Part shown: piece after piece, positions 29,774 through 33,259 of the stretch
How positions within the stretch are numbered: the stretch's first letter is position 1
Layout: every line of letters starts with the position of its first letter
Source of the DNA: an uncultured Porphyromonadaceae bacterium
Lineage (GTDB): Bacteria; Bacteroidota; Bacteroidia; Bacteroidales; Muribaculaceae
Direction of reading: 5' to 3'
Assembly: GCA_947175695.1 (NCBI GenBank)
Contig: CAMWNT010000015.1
Span: 1 to 33,259, forward strand
Length of the DNA: 33,259 bases
Translations under genes and position numbers: made by a program
The notes under the pieces: generated by a model
Told to the model about the DNA's origin: nothing
Database searches by the model: none
The model's input: the letters and a program-made list of their open reading frames with translations, nothing else

Positions 29774-31279
29774 ATGAACCGCAATGTCAAACTCTGCCCC
29801 AATAAGGTGGTGGAATACCTGCAGAAGCTTCCTCAGGAATTCATGAAAGAGGATATCATCCGCTTCGTTGAGGAAAACGGCATCCGCATGATCAACTTCA
29901 TGTATCCGGCCGACGACAACCGCCTGAAAACCCTCAACTTCGTCATCAACGACGAGGAATATCTCGACTCGATCCTGACCTATGGCGAGAGAGTCGACGG
30001 CAGCTCGCTTTTCCCCTTCATCGAGGCCGGCAACAGCGACCTCTACGTCGTTCCGCGTTATTCGACAGCGTTTGTCGATCCTTTTGCTGAAATTCCGACG
30101 CTGACTATGCTCGCTTCGTTTTTCGATAAGGAAGGACGCCCGATGCATTCCTCGCCCGAATACACCTTGCGCAAGGCCGTCGAGAGTTTCCGCGAGGCGA
30201 CATCGCTCGATTTCTATGCGATGGGCGAGCTGGAATATTACGTCATCTCCGATGATCCGGGCCTATATGCCGCGTCGGATCAGAAAGGCTATCATGAATC
30301 AGCACCCTATTCGAAATTCAGCGATTTCAGAGTGGAGTGCATGGCTATGATCGCGCAGGCGGGCGGTAAGATCAAATATGGCCACAATGAAGTGGGCAAT
30401 TTCACTCTCGACGATAAAATCTACGAACAGAACGAAATCGAATTTCTCCCCGTGCCCGCCGTCGAGGCGGCCGATCATCTGATGATCGCGAAGTGGATCA
30501 TCCGCACTCTGGCCTCGACGCGTGGCTACGATGTGACATTCGCACCCAAAATCACAGCCGGCAAAGCCGGATCGGGCCTTCACATCCATTTCAAGATCAT
30601 GGATGGCGACCGCAATGTGATGACCGACACCGACGGCCGTCTCTCCGACATCGCCCGCAGAGCGATCGCCGGAATCCTCGACCACGCCGCCGCCATCACG
30701 GCATTCGGCAATAAGGTGCCGACAAGCTATTTCCGCCTCGTGCCTCATCAGGAGGCTCCGACGTCGATCTGCTGGGGCGACCGCAACCGCTCAGTGCTCG
30801 TGCGCGTGCCGCTCGGCTGGACCGGCGAACTCGACATGTGTTCGCATGCCAATCCGCTTGAGACCGACGGACGTGGCAACGCTCCTCAAAAGCAGACCGC
30901 TGAACTCCGTTCGGCCGACTGCTCGGCCGACGTCTATCAGTTGATCGCCGGTATGGTGGTGGCCGCACGCGAAGGGCTCACCAATCCCGATTCGCTGCGA
31001 CGTGCCGAGGAGATGTATGTCAACGTCAACATCCACAACGATGAGAACCGCGAAAAACTCGCGAGCCTACAGTCGCTTCCCGACTGCTGTGTGGCATCGG
31101 CCGACGCACTCGAAGCCGCTCGCGCCGATTTCGAGAAGTTTGAAGTCTTTTCGCCGGCGCTCATTGATGGCATCATAGCCAAACTCCGCAAGCACAAAGA
31201 CTCGAATCTGCGCCGCAAACTCGAAGGCAATCCGAAGGAGATGCTGGAGATTGTGCGCAAGTTCTGGCACTGCGGTTGA
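29774..31279 (+). CDS. glnA: Glutamine synthetase family protein (type I-like, divergent)
   Basis: 501 aa; GELEYYVI, APKITAGKAGSGLHIHFKI, GDRNRSVLVRVPLGW. Confidence 0.9.
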   Translation: MNRNVKLCPNKVVEYLQKLPQEFMKEDIIRFVEENGIRMINFMYPADDNRLKTLNFVINDEEYLDSILTYGERVDGSSLFPFIEAGNSDLYVVPRYSTAFVDPFAEIPTLTMLASFFDKEGRPMHSSPEYTLRKAVESFREATSLDFYAMGELEYYVISDDPGLYAASDQKGYHESAPYSKFSDFRVECMAMIAQAGGKIKYGHNEVGNFTLDDKIYEQNEIEFLPVPAVEAADHLMIAKWIIRTLASTRGYDVTFAPKITAGKAGSGLHIHFKIMDGDRNVMTDTDGRLSDIARRAIAGILDHAAAITAFGNKVPTSYFRLVPHQEAPTSICWGDRNRSVLVRVPLGWTGELDMCSHANPLETDGRGNAPQKQTAELRSADCSADVYQLIAGMVVAAREGLTNPDSLRRAEEMYVNVNIHNDENREKLASLQSLPDCCVASADALEAARADFEKFEVFSPALIDGIIAKLRKHKDSNLRRKLEGNPKEMLEIVRKFWHCG

Positions 31280-31310
31280 TTAATTTGCTTATCAACTATT
31301 TATAACTGTT

Positions 31311-32006
31311 TTGAAATCAAGATATTCGCGAAATGTGACAGTCATCGGCGCCGCCGGGCAGGATCGACTTGCCCGCGCGGCGGTGATGATCGTCGGATGC
31401 GGCGCCCTGGGCGGCCAGCTCGCCATGCTGCTTGCCGGCGCCGGAGTCGGGAGGATCGGCATAGCCGATTTCGACACAATCGACATCACCAATCTCCAGC
31501 GTCAGCTCTTCTTCTCTGAAGCTCAGGCCGGCAAAGGCAAGGCCGCCATCATAGGCGAGCGCATGGAAGCGCTCAATTCGGAGATAGAGGTGGAAGTCTA
31601 TCAGGAAATGATCACTCAGCGTAATGCAGAGGATATTTTTTCCCGCTACGACCTCATAATCGACGCCACCGACAATCCGGCTACAAAATACTTCATCGAC
31701 AGCGTCACGCGGCGTCTCGGACTCCCGTGTTGCATCGGAGGGGTGGCCGGATGGCGCGGCCAGGTCGTGATGCTCTCCGGCTCAGGCGATTCACTCCGCT
31801 ATAGCGATATCTTCTCCCGGCCTGACGCCGACCCTTCGATGATGCCATGCGAGATCGAGGGAGTGATGGGCCCGGCCGCATCGACAATAGCTTCGCTCCA
31901 AGCCGCAGAAGCCGTCAAATGGTTGATCGCGGATGAGGCCGACCGCCGCCCGGTGATGATATCTGTCGATCTGTCGGCTCCGTCGTTCAATGTGATGGAG
32001 TTGTGA
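31311..32006 (+). CDS. ThiF/HesA/MoeB-family adenylyltransferase (E1-like)
   Basis: TTG start; nucleotide-binding VMIVGCGALGGQLAMLLAGAGVGRIGIADFDTIDITNLQRQLFF, DATDNPATKYFID, CEIEGVMGPAAS. Confidence 0.9.
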   Translation: MKSRYSRNVTVIGAAGQDRLARAAVMIVGCGALGGQLAMLLAGAGVGRIGIADFDTIDITNLQRQLFFSEAQAGKGKAAIIGERMEALNSEIEVEVYQEMITQRNAEDIFSRYDLIIDATDNPATKYFIDSVTRRLGLPCCIGGVAGWRGQVVMLSGSGDSLRYSDIFSRPDADPSMMPCEIEGVMGPAASTIASLQAAEAVKWLIADEADRRPVMISVDLSAPSFNVMEL

Positions 32007-32253
32007 CGGATTTCATCCTGCTCGGATGTGAAAACAGAAGCGTCAATAGTCGACTGTATTGCAGAAAATCTAACCGAAATAGGAAATTATTGCCGAAAAA
32101 GCGTTATATTAGCAGAAAATTTGGCGGGAAACGTCGTTGACGCTCTCTCGCAAATATATAACCGGGCTCCCCGGGCTACTACGTACTTGCGCGACTGATT
32201 CATTGTCGGCGCTGGACGTGCAGACCGAAGAATCCACTTAATACCAAAACACT

Positions 32254-32616
32254 ATGCCCAACAAGAGAGAATTTAAGAAATATGTGGACGCCGTCGGTGC
32301 ATCCATCGTAGAGAACATGATGGTGGCCTACTACAATGTGGAAGGCGCCGACCGCAAAGCGATCGGTCAGGCTGTAGGGATTGTCCTCGATGCAATCGAG
32401 ACAGCCAAAGACAACTCCAACATCTATTTCGATCGCGGGCCCCGCGCCTTTGCCGACGCCAAGGAATATGGCGCTGAAAAGCGCAAATTCTTCCGCTCGC
32501 TCTTCAATAAGATCGAGAAAGATTTCGACGAGGCGGTCAACAACGCTCTCAAGGTCTATAACGCAGCCCTTCCGGCATCGGTCAAGGAGGAGCAGAAGAG
32601 GGAAGTGGCCGGCTAA
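32254..32616 (+). CDS. Small conserved-looking hypothetical protein
   Basis: 120-aa ORF with coding-like composition, probably all-helical, charged; no recognised domain. Confidence 0.75.
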   Translation: MPNKREFKKYVDAVGASIVENMMVAYYNVEGADRKAIGQAVGIVLDAIETAKDNSNIYFDRGPRAFADAKEYGAEKRKFFRSLFNKIEKDFDEAVNNALKVYNAALPASVKEEQKREVAG

Positions 32617-32648
32617 TAGGCAGCTTGCCGACAATGAAATTATGAAAT

Positions 32649-32688
32649 GAGCCTATGGTGCGACCACGGATTGTCGCGCCATAGGCTC
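32649..32688. other. Intergenic hairpin upstream of the second acyltransferase
   Basis: GAGCCTATGGTGCGAC / GTCGCGCCATAGGCTC, 16 bp with one T:G wobble, 8-nt loop. Confidence 0.75.
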
Positions 32689-32706
32689 AATATAAATTGC
32701 AGAGTT

Positions 32707-33255
32707 ATGAATGTATGGGGATTAGCATTGAAATGGGCCGGATGGAAGGTGGATATTTCCGCTCCTCGGCGCGATAAATGCGTCATTTGTGTCGCGCCCC
32801 ATACGAGCAACTGGGATTTCATCGCCGGGCTGGCCGCTTATCGTTCGCTCGGACGTCAGGCCAATTTCCTGATGAAGGAATTCTGGTTTTTCTGGCCGCT
32901 TAAATATCTTTTGCGCCATTTCGGCGGCATAGCGGTCGGATCATCGAAGCGCAAGGGTATATCGCTTGTGGCGCAGATAATCGCCGATTTCAAACAGCGT
33001 GATTATCTGAATCTGGCAATCACTCCCGAGGGCACGAGAAGCAGATGCAGCGAATGGCACACCGGATTCCTGCAGATCGCCTACGGAGCGGGGGTGCCGG
33101 TGCAACTCGGATTGATCGACTTCAGCCGTAAGCTCATCATGATTCGCGAAGAAGTGGCACTGACGGGAAATATCGAAGCCGACATGAAGACTGTCAAAGA
33201 CTATTATTCGGCTTTCCCTGACGCCGCACGTTATCCCGAGAAATTCTCGGTCTGA
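32707..33255 (+). CDS. Acyltransferase, PlsC-like (HX4D variant PHTSNWD)
   Basis: Likely start MNVWGLALKWAGWKVD at 32707; PHTSNWD and TPEGTRS motifs. Confidence 0.88.
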   Translation: MNVWGLALKWAGWKVDISAPRRDKCVICVAPHTSNWDFIAGLAAYRSLGRQANFLMKEFWFFWPLKYLLRHFGGIAVGSSKRKGISLVAQIIADFKQRDYLNLAITPEGTRSRCSEWHTGFLQIAYGAGVPVQLGLIDFSRKLIMIREEVALTGNIEADMKTVKDYYSAFPDAARYPEKFSV

Positions 33256-33259
33256 GAGC

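Overview
The window is about 33 kb of gene-dense, mostly housekeeping chromosome from a Bacteroidales-type bacterium. The lineage is inferred from TTTG-N19/20-TAnnTTTG promoters, the gene content and the outer-membrane families, and looks Muribaculaceae-like. From left to right it contains: a TonB-receptor-like outer-membrane beta-barrel gene; a four-LysM plus periplasmic-binding-protein-fold protein; a small OMP; cdsA; lpxA; a complete RND efflux operon (MFP, AcrB-type pump, OprM/TolC-type lipoprotein); ftsH; rsfS; sodB; a thiamine cluster (thiH, thiC, thiG, thiE, a second ThiE/TenI-like gene, thiS, thiD) that continues upstream into a PlsC-type acyltransferase and an MscS channel; a clostripain-like C11 peptidase lipoprotein; an RprY/RprX-like two-component system; a divergent glutamine synthetase; a ThiF/HesA-like E1 enzyme; a small uncharacterised protein; and a second acyltransferase. 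I saw no CRISPR array, tRNA, rRNA, transposase, prophage or recognisable defence system. The most interesting signals are non-coding or architectural: mutually overlapping divergent promoters between glnA and rprXY, a duplicated Arg-containing linker at the expected autocleavage position of the C11 peptidase, a 9-bp minisatellite, several strong intergenic hairpins (some with strand-asymmetric G:U pairing), and a thiamine operon with no visible TPP riboswitch. No wholly novel system is demonstrated.
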